Of a stretch of DNA of 49,983 bases, positions 26,291 to 37,200 are shown in pieces; positions within the stretch are counted from its first letter, which is position 1, and each line of letters starts with the position of its first letter. The notes under the pieces were generated by a model. The model was given only the letters and a program-made list of their open reading frames with translations, was not told the origin of the DNA and did no database searches. Made by a program: the position numbers and the translations under genes. The DNA is from Rhodothermales bacterium. GTDB lineage: Bacteria; Bacteroidota; Rhodothermia; Rhodothermales; UBA10348. The stretch lies in contig JAFMNH010000004.1 of the NCBI GenBank assembly GCA_017859335.1, positions 1-49,983 on the forward strand, in the 5' to 3' direction.

Positions 26291-27534
26291 TCGCCCTGTG
26301 GGTCGTTCTCCTCGGAGGGCCGTAGCAGCCACGCCGCCCACAGACCGGAGAGCAGGGTGAGGATGCCAATCCCCAGGATAGCTTCTTCGAGGCCCAACGC
26401 GTCGGCCAATAGACCCGAGAGCACGGCACCGACCACGTATCCTCCGTCGCGCCACAGGCGATAGACACCCAGGGCCGAAGCGCGCCACGACGGCGCGGAA
26501 TGGTCCGAGACGACGGCAAGCAACGTGGGGTAGACCAAAGCCGTACCTGCACCCATCCCGATCATGGCCGTTGCCAAGCCCACCGTGTGCTCAGCCTGCA
26601 GGAGCAGCAGGATGCTCACGCCTTGCAGAGCCATACCCAGCGCGATAGGCCCGCGGCGTCCGACCCGGTCTGATAAGCCTCCGGTCAGGAGCTGTCCAAC
26701 ACCCCATACAAACGGGTAGAGCGCCAGGAGCCATGCCGTCTGTTCACCGCCGAGTCCGGACTGCAGGAAGAAGAGCGGCAGGATACCCCAGGCCAGGCCG
26801 TCATTCATGTTGTTGACCATGCCGGCCTGGGAAGCCGCGTGCAGATGGCGTTCCCTCCAGGTGGTGCGGGCAAAAATCTCCCGCCATGCCGGTGTGGCTT
26901 CTTCCGCGGTGTTGTGTTGTCCGTGCTCCAGAGCGACATGGTCCATCGTATCGTGGACGAACACGAGGGACAGCAGCAGACCGGTAGCGGCCAGTGCGAT
27001 GCCCAGTAAAAACGTAAGATCCTCATTCCCGGCAGCCAGCCAGTATCCCGAGATCAAGGCGGCGAGGGAAACAGCCGCATAGCCAGCACTCTCGTTAATG
27101 CCCAGGGCCAGTCCGCGCTGACGCGGTCCCACGAGGTCCACTTTCATGACGACGGTCATGGTCCAGGCGAAGCCCTGGTTCAGACCGAGCAGGGCGTTGG
27201 CCGCTACGACCCAGGCCCAGGAGGGTGCCCACATCAGCAGAAGCGGTACCGGTAGTCCGAACATCCAGCCCAGGACTAGCAGTTTCTTGCGGCCGGCTCG
27301 CTCGGCGAGCCGGCCCGCCACGGTGTTGGCCAGCGCCTTGGCCAGACCAAACGTGACGATGAAAGAGAGCGCAGCCGCATAGCTCTCCACCCCCCAGCGT
27401 GTCCCCGCAAGCACCGGAAGCACCACCCGCTCCAGTCCCACCATCGCCCCCACGAACGCATTGATGACCACCAACAGGGCGAATTGTCCCATGTTGGCGC
27501 GCAGTCCCAGAACCGGAGGCGAAGGCTGTGGCAT
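26284..27534 (-). CDS. MFS transporter
   Basis: A 416-residue, twelve-helix major facilitator protein. The loop 2-3 signature appears as [17 protein letters not shown] and its C-half counterpart as [19 protein letters not shown]. The central loop ([20 protein letters not shown]) is hydrophilic and His-rich. The substrate cannot be inferred. It is divergent from clpB, with 187 bp between the starts. Confidence 0.88.
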   Translation of the reverse strand: MPQPSPPVLGLRANMGQFALLVVINAFVGAMVGLERVVLPVLAGTRWGVESYAAALSFIVTFGLAKALANTVAGRLAERAGRKKLLVLGWMFGLPVPLLLMWAPSWAWVVAANALLGLNQGFAWTMTVVMKVDLVGPRQRGLALGINESAGYAAVSLAALISGYWLAAGNEDLTFLLGIALAATGLLLSLVFVHDTMDHVALEHGQHNTAEEATPAWREIFARTTWRERHLHAASQAGMVNNMNDGLAWGILPLFFLQSGLGGEQTAWLLALYPFVWGVGQLLTGGLSDRVGRRGPIALGMALQGVSILLLLQAEHTVGLATAMIGMGAGTALVYPTLLAVVSDHSAPSWRASALGVYRLWRDGGYVVGAVLSGLLADALGLEEAILGIGILTLLSGLWAAWLLRPSEENDPQGDQ

Positions 27535-27660
27535 GCCGTATGTCAGGTGGTGTCGGTTGTCGGAATCCCTGCATTCAACGCCCCATGCAGCCGTGTGCTG
27601 TCATGATGGCAGTGAAATGAGCTTGGTATGCTTTTGGCAACCGTCCAACATACAAGATTT

Positions 27661-27699
27661 TGGCCAACGGACTGCCATTTCGTCCGCTCTGGCCAACGG
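27661..27699 (+). repeat. Direct repeat TGGCCAACGG x2 in the clpB leader
   Basis: The 10-mer TGGCCAACGG occurs exactly at 27661-27670 and 27690-27699, 29 bp apart, in the 187-bp spacer between the MFS gene and clpB; the second copy ends 22 bp before the clpB ATG. A related TTTTGGCAACCG lies just upstream. No CIRCE or HAIR heat-shock operator was found. Confidence 0.5.
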
Positions 27700-27721
27700 T
27701 CACCAATCGGTCGAGGCAGAC

Positions 27722-30433
27722 ATGAATCTTCAGAAGTTTACGATCAAGGCCCAGGAAATCGTCAAGGCTGCCACGGAGATGGCCGCTTCACGCAATCATC
27801 AGGGAATTGAGCCACCCCACCTGATGCAAGCCTTCCTGGCAGATACGAGCGGTATTGGCATGAACATGCTGACCCGGCTTGGGGCCAGTATCGACCTGCT
27901 CCAGGCCAAGACGGAGCAGGCCATGGACAAACTGCCTGTCGTGACGGGTTCTTCCGTCAGTGGCCAGTATGTCGGTGCCGATGCCAAGAAGGTCTTCGAC
28001 CGGGCGCTGGCCGAGTCCGAGCAGCTCGGCGACGAGTACGTGGCCAGCGAGCACCTGATCGTTGCCCTCTCAGCCTCCAAGGACGCCATCGGGGAGGCGC
28101 TGCGCAACCAAGGCGTGACCAAGGATGCCATCCTCGGGATCCTCAAGGACGTTCGCGGCAGCCAGAAAGTGACCGACCAACACGCGGAAAGCCGCTACCA
28201 GGCGCTCGAGCGCTACACCCGCAACCTGAACGACCTGGCCTCGAGAGGCAAGATCGATCCCGTCATCGGCCGCGACGACGAAATCCGACGCGTCCTGCAG
28301 ATCCTGTCGCGCCGTACGAAGAACAACCCGATCCTGATCGGGGAGCCGGGTGTTGGAAAGACCGCCATTGCCGAGGGCTTGGCTATCCGCATCGTGTCGG
28401 GCGACGTGCCGGATGGCCTGAAAGACAAAGTCATCCTCGCGCTCGACATGGGATCGCTCATTGCGGGCGCCAAGTACCGCGGTGAGTTCGAGGACCGGCT
28501 CAAGGCCGTGGTCCGCGAGATCGTGGAGTCCGAAGGACGCATCGTCCTCTTCATCGACGAAATCCACACGCTCGTGGGCGCAGGCGCCGCCGAAGGCGCC
28601 ATGGACGCCGCCAACATCCTGAAGCCGGCCCTGGCCCGAGGGGAGCTGCGCGCCATCGGCGCCACGACGCTCGACGAGTACCGCAAGTACCTCGAAAAGG
28701 ACAAGGCGCTCGAACGTCGCTTCCAGAATGTCCTGGTGGACGAGCCCTCTGTGGAGGACTCCATTTCCATCCTGCGCGGCATCAAGGAGCGCTACGAAGT
28801 GCACCACGGCGTGCGCATCACGGATGGCGCTTTGGTATCTGCGGCCGAGCTCAGCCACCGCTACATCACGGACCGCTTTCTGCCGGACAAGGCCATCGAC
28901 CTGATCGACGAATCGGCGGCGCGCCTGCGCATCGAGATCGATTCCATGCCGGAAGAGCTTGACCAGCTGGAGCGCCAGATCCGACAGCTGGAAATTGAGC
29001 GGGAAGCCGTCAAGCGCGAAAAGGACGATTCCAAGTTGGCGCTCCTCAAGGAGCAGTTTGCCAACCTGGATGAAAAGCGCACCGAGCTCAAGGCCCGCTG
29101 GAGCCAGGAGAAGGAGATGATCCAGACCATCCAGCAGGCCAAGGAAGACATCGAGAACCTGCGCACGGAAGCCGAACAACTAGAGCGCAAGGGGCAGTAT
29201 GGTGAGGTGGCCGAGCTGCGTTACGGCACGATTCCGAAGCTGGAAGAACTCGTCACCGAGACCAAACACAAACTGGATGAGGTCCAGCAGGGTGGCGCCC
29301 TCCTGAAAGAGGAAATCGACTCTGAGGACATTGCCGCCATCGTGTCCCGCTGGACGGGCATCCCGGTATCGCGCATGATGGAAAGCGAACGGGCCAAGTT
29401 GCTGCGCCTCGAGGACTCGCTCGAAAAACGCGTCGTGGGCCAGCCCGAAGCCCTTGCGGCCGTAGCCAACGCCGTGCGGCGCGGCCGTGCCGGATTGCAG
29501 GAAGAGACGCGCCCGATCGGTTCGTTCATCTTCCTGGGCTCTACCGGTGTCGGCAAAACCGAGCTGGCCAAAGCCTTGGCTGAATTCCTGTTCAACGACG
29601 AGAACGCCATGGTGCGTATCGATATGAGCGAGTATCAGGAACGGCACACGGTTTCCCGGCTCGTTGGTGCGCCTCCGGGCTATGTGGGGTACGAAGAAGG
29701 CGGACAGCTGAGCGAACAGGTGCGTCGCAAGCCCTACTCGGTCGTGCTGCTTGACGAAATCGAAAAGGCCCATCCGGAAGTCTTCAACATCCTCTTGCAG
29801 GTTCTTGATGATGGTCGTTTAACAGACAACCAGGGTCGTGTGGTGGATTTCAAGAATACCATCATCATCATGACCTCGAACCTGGGATCGGAAGTCATCC
29901 AGGCCCGGCTGGACGTAGCTTCGGAAGGCGGTCTTTCCGCGGACGAGGAGACCCAACTGAACGCCGAACTCATGGCCCTGCTCAAGCAGCGTCTGCGTCC
30001 GGAATTCCTGAACCGCATTGACGAGATCGTCACCTTCCATCCGCTGGGTCGGAACGAAATCCGTCGCATCGTGGACATCCAGTTCGAGCGCGTGCGCACA
30101 CTGGCCCTCCGATCCAACATGATCGAAGTGGATCTGACCGATGCAGCCCGGGATCGGCTGGCTGAGATCGGCTTCGACCCGGTCTTCGGCGCGAGGCCCC
30201 TGAAGCGGGTCATACAGCGGGAAATCACGAACAAGCTGGCCGAAGAGGTGCTTTCCGGCTGGATCGAGCCAGGAGAAACCATCCGCATTGACAGCGATCC
30301 GAAGGGCGAAGGATTTGCCTTCGAAACGTTGGCCGCTGAGGCCGGTGCGAAAGAGCAAAACGCGCCCGAAAACGCAGGCGCTGAAGCCATGACGGATACC
30401 GAAGACTTCCCGACGCCGCGGGCCGAGGCCTGA
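27722..30433 (+). CDS. clpB: ATP-dependent disaggregase ClpB
   Basis: The ATG at 27722 ([17 protein letters not shown]) gives 903 residues; the track start is 261 bp upstream. Domains in order: N-terminal Clp repeat domain (1-145), NBD1 with Walker [10 protein letters not shown] near 208 and Walker [11 protein letters not shown], the coiled-coil M-domain (about 410-535, rich in E, K and Q), NBD2 with GSTGVGKTE near 612 and [14 protein letters not shown], and the C-terminal small domain. A tail of about 35 acidic residues follows the conserved end. It rescues aggregated proteins with DnaK. The long M-domain and lack of an IGF/IGL loop separate it from ClpA/ClpC. Confidence 0.98.
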   Translation: MNLQKFTIKAQEIVKAATEMAASRNHQGIEPPHLMQAFLADTSGIGMNMLTRLGASIDLLQAKTEQAMDKLPVVTGSSVSGQYVGADAKKVFDRALAESEQLGDEYVASEHLIVALSASKDAIGEALRNQGVTKDAILGILKDVRGSQKVTDQHAESRYQALERYTRNLNDLASRGKIDPVIGRDDEIRRVLQILSRRTKNNPILIGEPGVGKTAIAEGLAIRIVSGDVPDGLKDKVILALDMGSLIAGAKYRGEFEDRLKAVVREIVESEGRIVLFIDEIHTLVGAGAAEGAMDAANILKPALARGELRAIGATTLDEYRKYLEKDKALERRFQNVLVDEPSVEDSISILRGIKERYEVHHGVRITDGALVSAAELSHRYITDRFLPDKAIDLIDESAARLRIEIDSMPEELDQLERQIRQLEIEREAVKREKDDSKLALLKEQFANLDEKRTELKARWSQEKEMIQTIQQAKEDIENLRTEAEQLERKGQYGEVAELRYGTIPKLEELVTETKHKLDEVQQGGALLKEEIDSEDIAAIVSRWTGIPVSRMMESERAKLLRLEDSLEKRVVGQPEALAAVANAVRRGRAGLQEETRPIGSFIFLGSTGVGKTELAKALAEFLFNDENAMVRIDMSEYQERHTVSRLVGAPPGYVGYEEGGQLSEQVRRKPYSVVLLDEIEKAHPEVFNILLQVLDDGRLTDNQGRVVDFKNTIIIMTSNLGSEVIQARLDVASEGGLSADEETQLNAELMALLKQRLRPEFLNRIDEIVTFHPLGRNEIRRIVDIQFERVRTLALRSNMIEVDLTDAARDRLAEIGFDPVFGARPLKRVIQREITNKLAEEVLSGWIEPGETIRIDSDPKGEGFAFETLAAEAGAKEQNAPENAGAEAMTDTEDFPTPRAEA

Positions 30434-30549
30434 TGCTTGCGTCCCAGGCTGCGTAGCACGCCCTCGGTGGGGGTCGTACCGCGTCGGACAACCCGTGCTG
30501 ACGTTCGGGGCATGCCCCCGGCACCCCTCCAGGAACTGCCCGGGAGCGA

Positions 30550-33252
30550 TCAGCCCCGGATGGCTTCGATCTGCGCGCTCAGCGCTTCGTCCGGATTCTC
30601 GGCGAGCCACTGTGCGGCCGCCGCCAGATGGCCTTCGGCCGCCTGGCGGCGGCCGCTTTGCATCTGCACCCGTGCCAGGTTGATCAGGTCCGAGACGTGA
30701 CGGGCCGACTGCGGGCCCTTCGGGGCAAATGCATCCACTGCGAGGGCAAAATGGCGCTCAGCCTCAGCCAGGTCACGTGTTTCCTCCAGCAGGTGACCCA
30801 ACCGCCGCGCCGTTTCAACCACCCGGCGATTAGCCGCTGGCAAGGATTCCAGGAAAATGTCGAGGGCGGCCCGGTAATGGGCCACGGCGTCTCGGCGACG
30901 ATCCCTGCGGACATCCAGATCGCCCAGAATGGTATGATCGATCCCAAGGGTGACATGACGAGGTCCAAGCATGCGCAGATGTATGTCGAATGACTCCTCA
31001 AAATGCTTGGCAGCCTCGTCCAATTTTCCCTGCGCCATACGAATCCGCCCCATCATGTTGATCGATCGGGACGTCACGTCGCTCTGGCGTCCATAGATGA
31101 GCGTCCGCTTTGCAATGGCCTCCTCGATCTTGCTTTCCGCTTCGGTCAGCCTGCCCCGATCGAGCAGGGTGACGGCATAATTGTGCAGATTCGAGGCATA
31201 GAACGGATGGTTTTCGCCACGTTCTTGCCGTGTCATGGCAATGGCGCGAGCGTAATAGGAGGCGGCCTCTTCGAAGCGTTGCAGATTCTCCGAGCCCGAA
31301 AGCCAGAAGAGATCGCCATGAACCGCTCCAAGGTTGGAGAGCGATTCAGCAATATCCCTGTGTGACTCACCAAGCAAGGAGGAGCGGATGGCCAGCGCCT
31401 CTTCCCAGACGACCCTTGTCGTATCGTAAAGACCCATTCCGTACATCGTGACGCCCAGGTCATTGAGGCTCTGAGCAACATCGAGGTTCTGGTTTCCATA
31501 CAATTGGCGGCGCATGGCCAGCGCCTGCTCATGGAACTGCCGCGACTGCGCCGGATCGCCCGTATCGTCCTTGAGTACCCCCATGGCATAAAGGGCCGAA
31601 GCCAACTCCGGAGTAGGTTCGCTTCCTGAGAGCGCCTGTTGCCGGTCCCATGCGGCCGTCGCCAGACGCATGCCATCCGCTTCCTCTCCGAGCCCGGCGT
31701 AGACCAGGGATAGGACCCGCATCAGTTCGCCCTGTACCAGGGGGTGCTCTGCCAGGCGCTCCTGCACATCTTCAACACCGATATCCACCATCTCCCGAAC
31801 CGTCAGTTGCCGTCCTTGCGAATATTCAGGATCGGCCTTTTCAAACAGGTCCACGAGGAAATTGACGACCTCCCGGGACTTCTCGGCCTCGAGTGCAACC
31901 TGCTGACGTTGGCGCTCTGTCACCGAAGCTGACCACAGCGCGGCGGCGGTAGTGGCCAGGAGCACCAACAGCGCCGCCATACCCAGCGCCATACCCACCT
32001 TGTTGCGACGAACGAACTTTCCGAACCGATACCCCAACCGGTCCTCCTGCGCGGTGACAGGGTGCCCGCTCAGGAAGTTGCCAATATCAGCCTGCAACTG
32101 ATCTGCCGATTGATAGCGCCGATCCACATCTTTACGAAGTGCCATGAGAACGATCCGATCCAGATCGCCTCGCAGCTGCTTCCGTAGGATGGCTTGGGGC
32201 GCCTTTCCCCGCTGTCGACCGGTCAGTGATGCCGGCAGCGAGGTGCCTGTATCCGGGGATGATACCGGGTCACACATCCGGTTACTCGGCTTGTCAGGCT
32301 CCTCCTCCAGGATGATTTTCTCGATCTCTGCCGCCCTGCGCGAGGGGAAGGAGAAGGGGCGGCATCCTGTCAGCAGCTCGTAAAGCAGGACACCGAGTTG
32401 GTAGACATCCGAGGCCGTCGTGAGATTCTGACCACGTACCTGCTCGGGGGAGGCGTATTCCGGGGTCATGATCCGCTGCTCCTCCCGTGTCATCGGGAGC
32501 GTGTACCCGGTCACCTCGGGATTCAGGAATTTGGCAATTCCAAAATCGAGCAGCTTGACCTCTCCCTTTTCCGTTACCAGGATGTTGCTCGGCTTGAGAT
32601 CCCGATGCACGATCAGGTTCTGGTGCGCGTAGTGCACCGCGGCGCATACCCTGCGGAACAACCGGAGGCGCTCATACAGCGAGAGGCGATGTGTGGTGCA
32701 ATGATCTGTGATTGGCTTGCCATCCACGTATTCCATGACGAAATAGGATTCGCCTTCGTCGGTGGCTCCGCCATCAAACAGCTGGGCAATACCCGGATGG
32801 TTCAGGCTGGCCAGGATGCGCCGCTCCACACGAAATCGTTTCAGGATGTCCTCGGTATCCATTCCCCGCCGAATGACTTTTACAGCCACGTAGCGCTTGA
32901 ACGCCTCGTCATCGCGCACACCCAGATACACCTGACCCATGCCACCCCGTCCCAGCCGACGAAGCAGCCGGTAGGGCCCTGCCCGCTCCATGTCCACCTC
33001 ATCGGCTGACGCACTCGTCAGTGTTGACGACATCTGGACCAACGCCTCCTCAAGATCCGGGCGGCGGGCATCTTCTAGAAATGTCCCGGCTTCCCCCGAC
33101 GCCCTGAGCAACCTGAGCACATGCTCGACCAACCACGTGTCGCCGCCAGCGCTGCGATGTACGTGCGCTACCCGCTCGGAAGGATCCAGGTCCCACACCT
33201 CATCCAGAAGCGATTCAACCTGCTGCCATCGTTCGGGATCAATGTGCATCAT
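30550..33252 (-). CDS. Serine/threonine protein kinase with TPR sensor domain
   Basis: A 900-residue receptor-like kinase. The kinase domain spans about 93-390: glycine loop LGRGGMGQVYLG (100-111), Lys 125 in AVK, catalytic HRDLKPSN (216-223) and DFG at 236-238, all intact. One TM segment lies near 420-440. The rest, about 450-900, consists of tetratricopeptide repeats (for example ALYAMGVLKDDTGDPAQSRQFHEQAL) on the far side of the membrane. The first 90 residues match the region that precedes the kinase in sigma-linked kinases. It lies 48 bp after the ECF sigma gene and is probably co-expressed. It converges on clpB with a 116-bp spacer. Confidence 0.94.
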   Translation of the reverse strand: MMHIDPERWQQVESLLDEVWDLDPSERVAHVHRSAGGDTWLVEHVLRLLRASGEAGTFLEDARRPDLEEALVQMSSTLTSASADEVDMERAGPYRLLRRLGRGGMGQVYLGVRDDEAFKRYVAVKVIRRGMDTEDILKRFRVERRILASLNHPGIAQLFDGGATDEGESYFVMEYVDGKPITDHCTTHRLSLYERLRLFRRVCAAVHYAHQNLIVHRDLKPSNILVTEKGEVKLLDFGIAKFLNPEVTGYTLPMTREEQRIMTPEYASPEQVRGQNLTTASDVYQLGVLLYELLTGCRPFSFPSRRAAEIEKIILEEEPDKPSNRMCDPVSSPDTGTSLPASLTGRQRGKAPQAILRKQLRGDLDRIVLMALRKDVDRRYQSADQLQADIGNFLSGHPVTAQEDRLGYRFGKFVRRNKVGMALGMAALLVLLATTAAALWSASVTERQRQQVALEAEKSREVVNFLVDLFEKADPEYSQGRQLTVREMVDIGVEDVQERLAEHPLVQGELMRVLSLVYAGLGEEADGMRLATAAWDRQQALSGSEPTPELASALYAMGVLKDDTGDPAQSRQFHEQALAMRRQLYGNQNLDVAQSLNDLGVTMYGMGLYDTTRVVWEEALAIRSSLLGESHRDIAESLSNLGAVHGDLFWLSGSENLQRFEEAASYYARAIAMTRQERGENHPFYASNLHNYAVTLLDRGRLTEAESKIEEAIAKRTLIYGRQSDVTSRSINMMGRIRMAQGKLDEAAKHFEESFDIHLRMLGPRHVTLGIDHTILGDLDVRRDRRRDAVAHYRAALDIFLESLPAANRRVVETARRLGHLLEETRDLAEAERHFALAVDAFAPKGPQSARHVSDLINLARVQMQSGRRQAAEGHLAAAAQWLAENPDEALSAQIEAIRG

Positions 33253-33300
33253 GGCAGGCAGGGAGTATCCACGTTTCTGGGGCAGAACGCCGGGGAGGGT

Positions 33301-33867
33301 TCAGGATTCGGCGTACAACGCCACGTACAGGAAAGACTTCGCCTTCAACCAGTCCCTGTCCACCGTTCGGGTGGACACGCCCAGGTGGGCGGCCGTCTCC
33401 TCAACGGTCATTCCACCGAAAAAACGGCATTCGACGATGCTGGAGAGCCTAGGGTTGAGTCCCTCCAGCTCCTTCATGGCGCTGTCCAGCTCAAGAATGT
33501 CGACAGACGCCGATGTATCCGAAATCAAGGAGGCATCCAGTTGGGTATGGTGAGCCTTTCCCCCGCGCTTCTCCGCATTGACCCGGCGCGCCGTATCCAC
33601 AAGAATCTGGCGCATGGCACGCGCCGTGACCGCAAAGAAGTGAACACGATCATTCCAGCCGCTGTTGTCCCTGTTGAACAGCTTCAAGTAGGCCTCGTGC
33701 ACCAGCCCCGTCGTATTGAGGACCTGCCCGGGTTTGCGGTGCCGCAGTTGGCGACGCGCCATGGCGAGCAGCTCATCATAGACGAGTGCAAAGAGCGTGT
33801 TACCCGCTTGGCCATCACCACCCCGGTGGGCGGCAATGAGTTGAGTGACCATACCCTCTTCGTTCAT
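33301..33867 (-). CDS. ECF sigma factor paired with the Ser/Thr kinase
   Basis: A 188-residue sigma factor from the ATG at 33867 (MNEEGMVTQLIAAH); the track start at 34212 is far too long. Region 2 includes LFALVYDELLAMARRQLR and the segment HFFAVTARAMRQILVDTARR; region 4 has MTVEETAAHLGVSTRTVDRDW, the helix-turn-helix. This form (VHEAYLKLF, RAMRQILVD, AEKRGGKA) belongs to the TIGR02999-type ECF group, whose genes commonly adjoin Ser/Thr kinases. No anti-sigma factor is adjacent, so kinase phosphorylation may control it (inference). Confidence 0.93.
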   Translation of the reverse strand: MNEEGMVTQLIAAHRGGDGQAGNTLFALVYDELLAMARRQLRHRKPGQVLNTTGLVHEAYLKLFNRDNSGWNDRVHFFAVTARAMRQILVDTARRVNAEKRGGKAHHTQLDASLISDTSASVDILELDSAMKELEGLNPRLSSIVECRFFGGMTVEETAAHLGVSTRTVDRDWLKAKSFLYVALYAES

Positions 33868-33922
33868 GACATCGAAGGGTTTCGGTTGGAGGAAGCGTAT
33901 GCGCTTGGGTACGGCTGGCGTG

Positions 33923-33936
33923 GGGGAATATACTAC
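33923..33936 (-). promoter_or_regulatory. Candidate ECF sigma promoter -10 (GTAGTATATTCCCC)
   Basis: The minus-strand 14-mer GTAGTATATTCCCC is identical to the one upstream of ald. Its TATATT ends about 59 bp before the sigma ATG. Confidence 0.45.
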
Positions 33937-34110
33937 AGAAGCTGCACGGGTGGCCGGACCGCCGAGGCAGGTGTTTCCGAGGTTGCCTGATGGCCTGTCC
34001 GAACAGCCTATCCCCTGCATGCACAGGACGGCACGTGGCGGGGAGTATGCAGCGTGGCAAACCAAGGCTGACAACGGGCCTGTGCAATAACGGAATACGG
34101 AGGTCTTGCC

Positions 34111-34167
34111 ATGAGAAACGACACCGGCTATGATGCATATAAACAAAATGAAAGAATATGCATCTGA
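34111..34167 (+). CDS. Possible 18-residue leader peptide upstream of smc
   Basis: ATG at 34111 opens MRNDTGYDAYKQNERICI and stops at TGA 34165. It is preceded by GGAGG at 34099-34103 with 7-nt spacing, the best Shine-Dalgarno I saw in a window where genes generally lack one. The two arms of an exact 9-bp inverted repeat lie in codons 8-10 and 16-18. It is too short for coding statistics, so this is a suggestion only; it may be coincidental. Confidence 0.25.
   Translation: MRNDTGYDAYKQNERICI
34132..34164. repeat. Inverted repeat GATGCATAT-N15-ATATGCATC
   Basis: An exact 9-bp inverted repeat with a 15-nt A-rich spacer, about 108 bp before smc. Each arm includes ATGCAT, itself a palindrome. 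It could be a hairpin or an operator. Confidence 0.8.
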
Positions 34168-34176
34168 CAGGTCGTT

Positions 34177-34217
34177 CCCTGTTGATAAGTCAATTTGCAA
34201 AACGGCGTTCAACAGGG
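34177..34217. repeat. Inverted repeat CCCTGTTGA-N23-TCAACAGGG followed by TTTATT
   Basis: An exact 9-bp inverted repeat with a 23-nt spacer, followed directly by TTTATT, 55 bp before the smc ATG. The layout resembles a weak attenuator-type hairpin, but the loop is long and the T-run short. Confidence 0.75.
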
Positions 34218-34271
34218 TTTATTGGGTATTCCCCCGTCGTGTAATTGCCCTCGAGCCACCGTCGATTCACC

Positions 34272-37200
34272 ATGTATTTAAGCAAGCTGGAGCTGCACGG
34301 GTTCAAGAGTTTCGCTGACCGCACCGTTGTTGATTTTGCAGACGGTGTGACGGTTGTCGTAGGCCCCAACGGATGCGGCAAGTCGAACATCGTGGATGCC
34401 GTCCGCTGGGTTATCGGGGAGCAACGCGCGCGCATCCTGCGCTCGGACAAAATGGACAGTGTCATCTTCAATGGCACTTCCAAACGGCGAGCACTGGGTA
34501 TGTCGGAGGTCATGCTAACCATCCAGAATACCCGCGGCGTCCTGCCTACCGAGTACAGCGAAGTCACCATCGGTCGACGGCTCTTCCGCAGCGGAGAATC
34601 GGAGTACCTGATGAACGGCGTGAACTGCCGCCTGAAGGACATCACCGACCTGTTCATGGATACGGGGATGGGGGCCGGCGCCTACTCGGTCATCGAGCTG
34701 AAGATGATCGAAGAGATCCTGTCTGAAAACGCCGCCGACCGACGTCATCTGTTTGAAGAGGCCGCCGGCATCACCAAATACAAGATCCGCCGCGGTCAGA
34801 CCCTGCGTAAGCTGAAAAGTACCCAGACCGACCTGGATCGGGTACGCGACCTGACGCACGAGCTGGAGACGCGTGTGCGAGGTCTGGAGCGGCAGGCACA
34901 GAAGGCGGCGCGGTTCAAGAAATACGATGAGCGCCTCCATCATCTTGAGGTATCCCTGGGACTGCTCGAATACCGGAAGCTGACCTCGGAGATCGAGGTA
35001 GTGCGAAAGGATATGGGTCAGCTCTCGGATGCTGCCGAGTCCTTTTCAGCCAAGCTTGCTGCCGAGGAGGCCGCACATGAGGCGCTGCGAACGGACCATG
35101 TGAATCGCGAAAAAGGTGTGGTCCTTGCCCAGACACGGTTGTCTGAGCACATGGATGCATTACGTGCCGCGGAGTCTGATCTGAGGGTGGCCACCGAGCG
35201 ACTCTCCACCATTTCGCGGGATCTGACCCGCCTCGACGACGAGACGCAGGCAGCTGTTGGACAGCGGGAGACGCTTGAAGAAGATCTCACGCGCTACGAA
35301 GGTGAATACAATGACGTTGTCCCTGCCGCCGAGCGTGCCGAAAGCGATCTCTCCGATGCCAAGCGAATCCGCGATGAGGCCCAGACAACACAGCAGAAAC
35401 ACCAGGTCAAGCTGCACAACCTGCGTCTCGAAGAAAGGAAAGTAGGCTCCGAGAAAGCCGAAAAGCAGCGCGAGATCGATCGGCTCTCCAGTCGGATAGA
35501 GATAACGACAGCCGATCTGGAAGAGACGCGTAGTGCGTTGGAGCAGCACGATTCGACATCAGAGGATCTTGAGACGGCAGTGAAGGAAGCGGCGGGCAAC
35601 CTGGACACGGCCCGTCAGGCTACCTCGGCAGCACGCGATGCCCTGCGTGCTCTGGAGCAGGAAAAGGAACGCCTTGAGCACGACTGGAATGCCCATCAAG
35701 CGAAGCTTCGGACACTCGAACGTGCCCACGATGGTGCGGCTGCCGAAGTGCGGCTTCTTGAAGGACTGCTGCGCTCCTACGAAGACCTGTCCGAGTCCGT
35801 ACAGTATTTGGCAAGCACGCCAGGATGGAGCGATGCGGATCTCCTGACCCTATCGGATGTCATTCGCTGTGACGAGAGCCTGGCCGGCGCCGTTCACACT
35901 GCCATGGGCGACCTAGCCAGTTGTATCGTGGTACGGACGGAGGCGGAGGCGGCCCGGGCCATTGCCAATTTGCGAAAGGATGAGAAGGGACGTGCGACCT
36001 TCTTGATCCTCGATCGATTGCGGCTCTCGAGTGCACCCTCAGCGCCCGACGGAACGACCTCACTAGCCTCCCTTGTCGAGCCCGTCGACCTTATCTACCA
36101 GACCCTTGTTGACCTCGTCTTTGGATCGACTTTTCTGGTGGACAGTCTCGATGATGCCGTTGTCAACGAAGCAGAAGGCCGCCTGATTACGCCGGCGGGT
36201 GAGTGGCGGGATGCCCGTGGGTACCTGCATGCGGGCAGCAGTGATGCAGCGCCCTCAGGACAGTCCACGCGCATGAGTCGACGCGAGCAACTGGAGCAGG
36301 CACGGATGGATCTGACTACGGCCGCAGAGGCGCTGTCGGAGGCGGAGGATAGGCGCAAGGCCCTCAAGGACCAACGTGAAGCGCTGTCCCTGGCCGATGC
36401 CAAAGAGCTAGTGGCCGAACGAGACCGTGCCCTGCTCGAAGCCGAGCGGGCCCACTCACGGGCAACGGCTTCGGCCGACATGGCAGGCGGTCGTCACAAA
36501 GAGCTCACGCAACGCATCGAGACGCAGGCAGCTACGCTGGTCTCGGCGCGAAGCACATTGGAGGAAGCGTCTGCCTCCATCAAGAACCTGACGCTGCAGG
36601 AGGCCAACCTGCAGCAGAAGCGGATGGATGCCGAAGCAGCGTTTTCCGGAATTGAAGAAGCCAGCCGCAAGGCCTTCAGCCTCTTCAACGAAGCCAACAT
36701 TGCTGCCGTGCAGGCCCGCAACCGCATGGATAATCTGAAGCGCGAATTGACGCGGGTCCGGACCGAGATCGACACCCTGATCCGTCGCGGCGAGGAGCGT
36801 AAACAAGCCATGGTGCAGTTGTCCGAGCAACGCACACAGCTCGAGACGCGCTGTGGCGTATTGCAGGAGACGATCAAGCAGCGCCAGGAAGGTCGGGTGG
36901 AGCTAGATGATGCTGTGTCCGCTGCCAAGGAGCAGCTGATGGAAACGAAAGTGGCCATTTCAGAACTGGAAGCTCGTCTCCGCGAAATCCGCCGAGAGCG
37001 GGAATCAGCCATGAAGGGCGAGTCTGATCGCGCAGTTCGCCGGGCCGAACTGGAGACGCGTCTGGAGGATTTGCTGGCCTCATTCGATGAGGATCACGAG
37101 CTCGACCTGACGACTCTTGAATGGGATATCCCGGAGGACTTCGACCGTCGCGAAGCCCGCAGTGAGGCACAGGATCTCAAGGCCAAGATCCGCAATCTGG

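Larger units (their letters stand above)
33868..34271. other. 404-bp spacer between ECF sigma and smc, structured and AT-rich near smc
   Basis: The longest gene-free stretch apart from the amidohydrolase remnant area. It holds a candidate -10 for the sigma gene at 33927-33932, a possible 18-codon leader ORF with a good ribosome site (34099-34167), and two inverted repeats (34132-34164 and 34177-34217). I see no tRNA, tmRNA or larger gene in it. Confidence 0.7.

Noticed and set aside
28070-29179. 369-aa minus-strand ORF inside clpB
   Set aside because: Mirror frame of a highly conserved coding region; the leucine-rich look follows from ClpB codon usage.
30507-30518. GGGGCATGCCCC palindrome between clpB and the kinase gene
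   Set aside because: A 12-bp GC palindrome is expected by chance in GC-rich DNA; no T-tract, so not called as the bidirectional terminator.
33868-34271. Possible structural RNA (6S, tmRNA, SRP RNA) in the long spacer
   Set aside because: I looked for the tmRNA 3' end, the SRP tetraloop pattern and a long 6S-like imperfect duplex and saw none; only the short repeats listed are supported.
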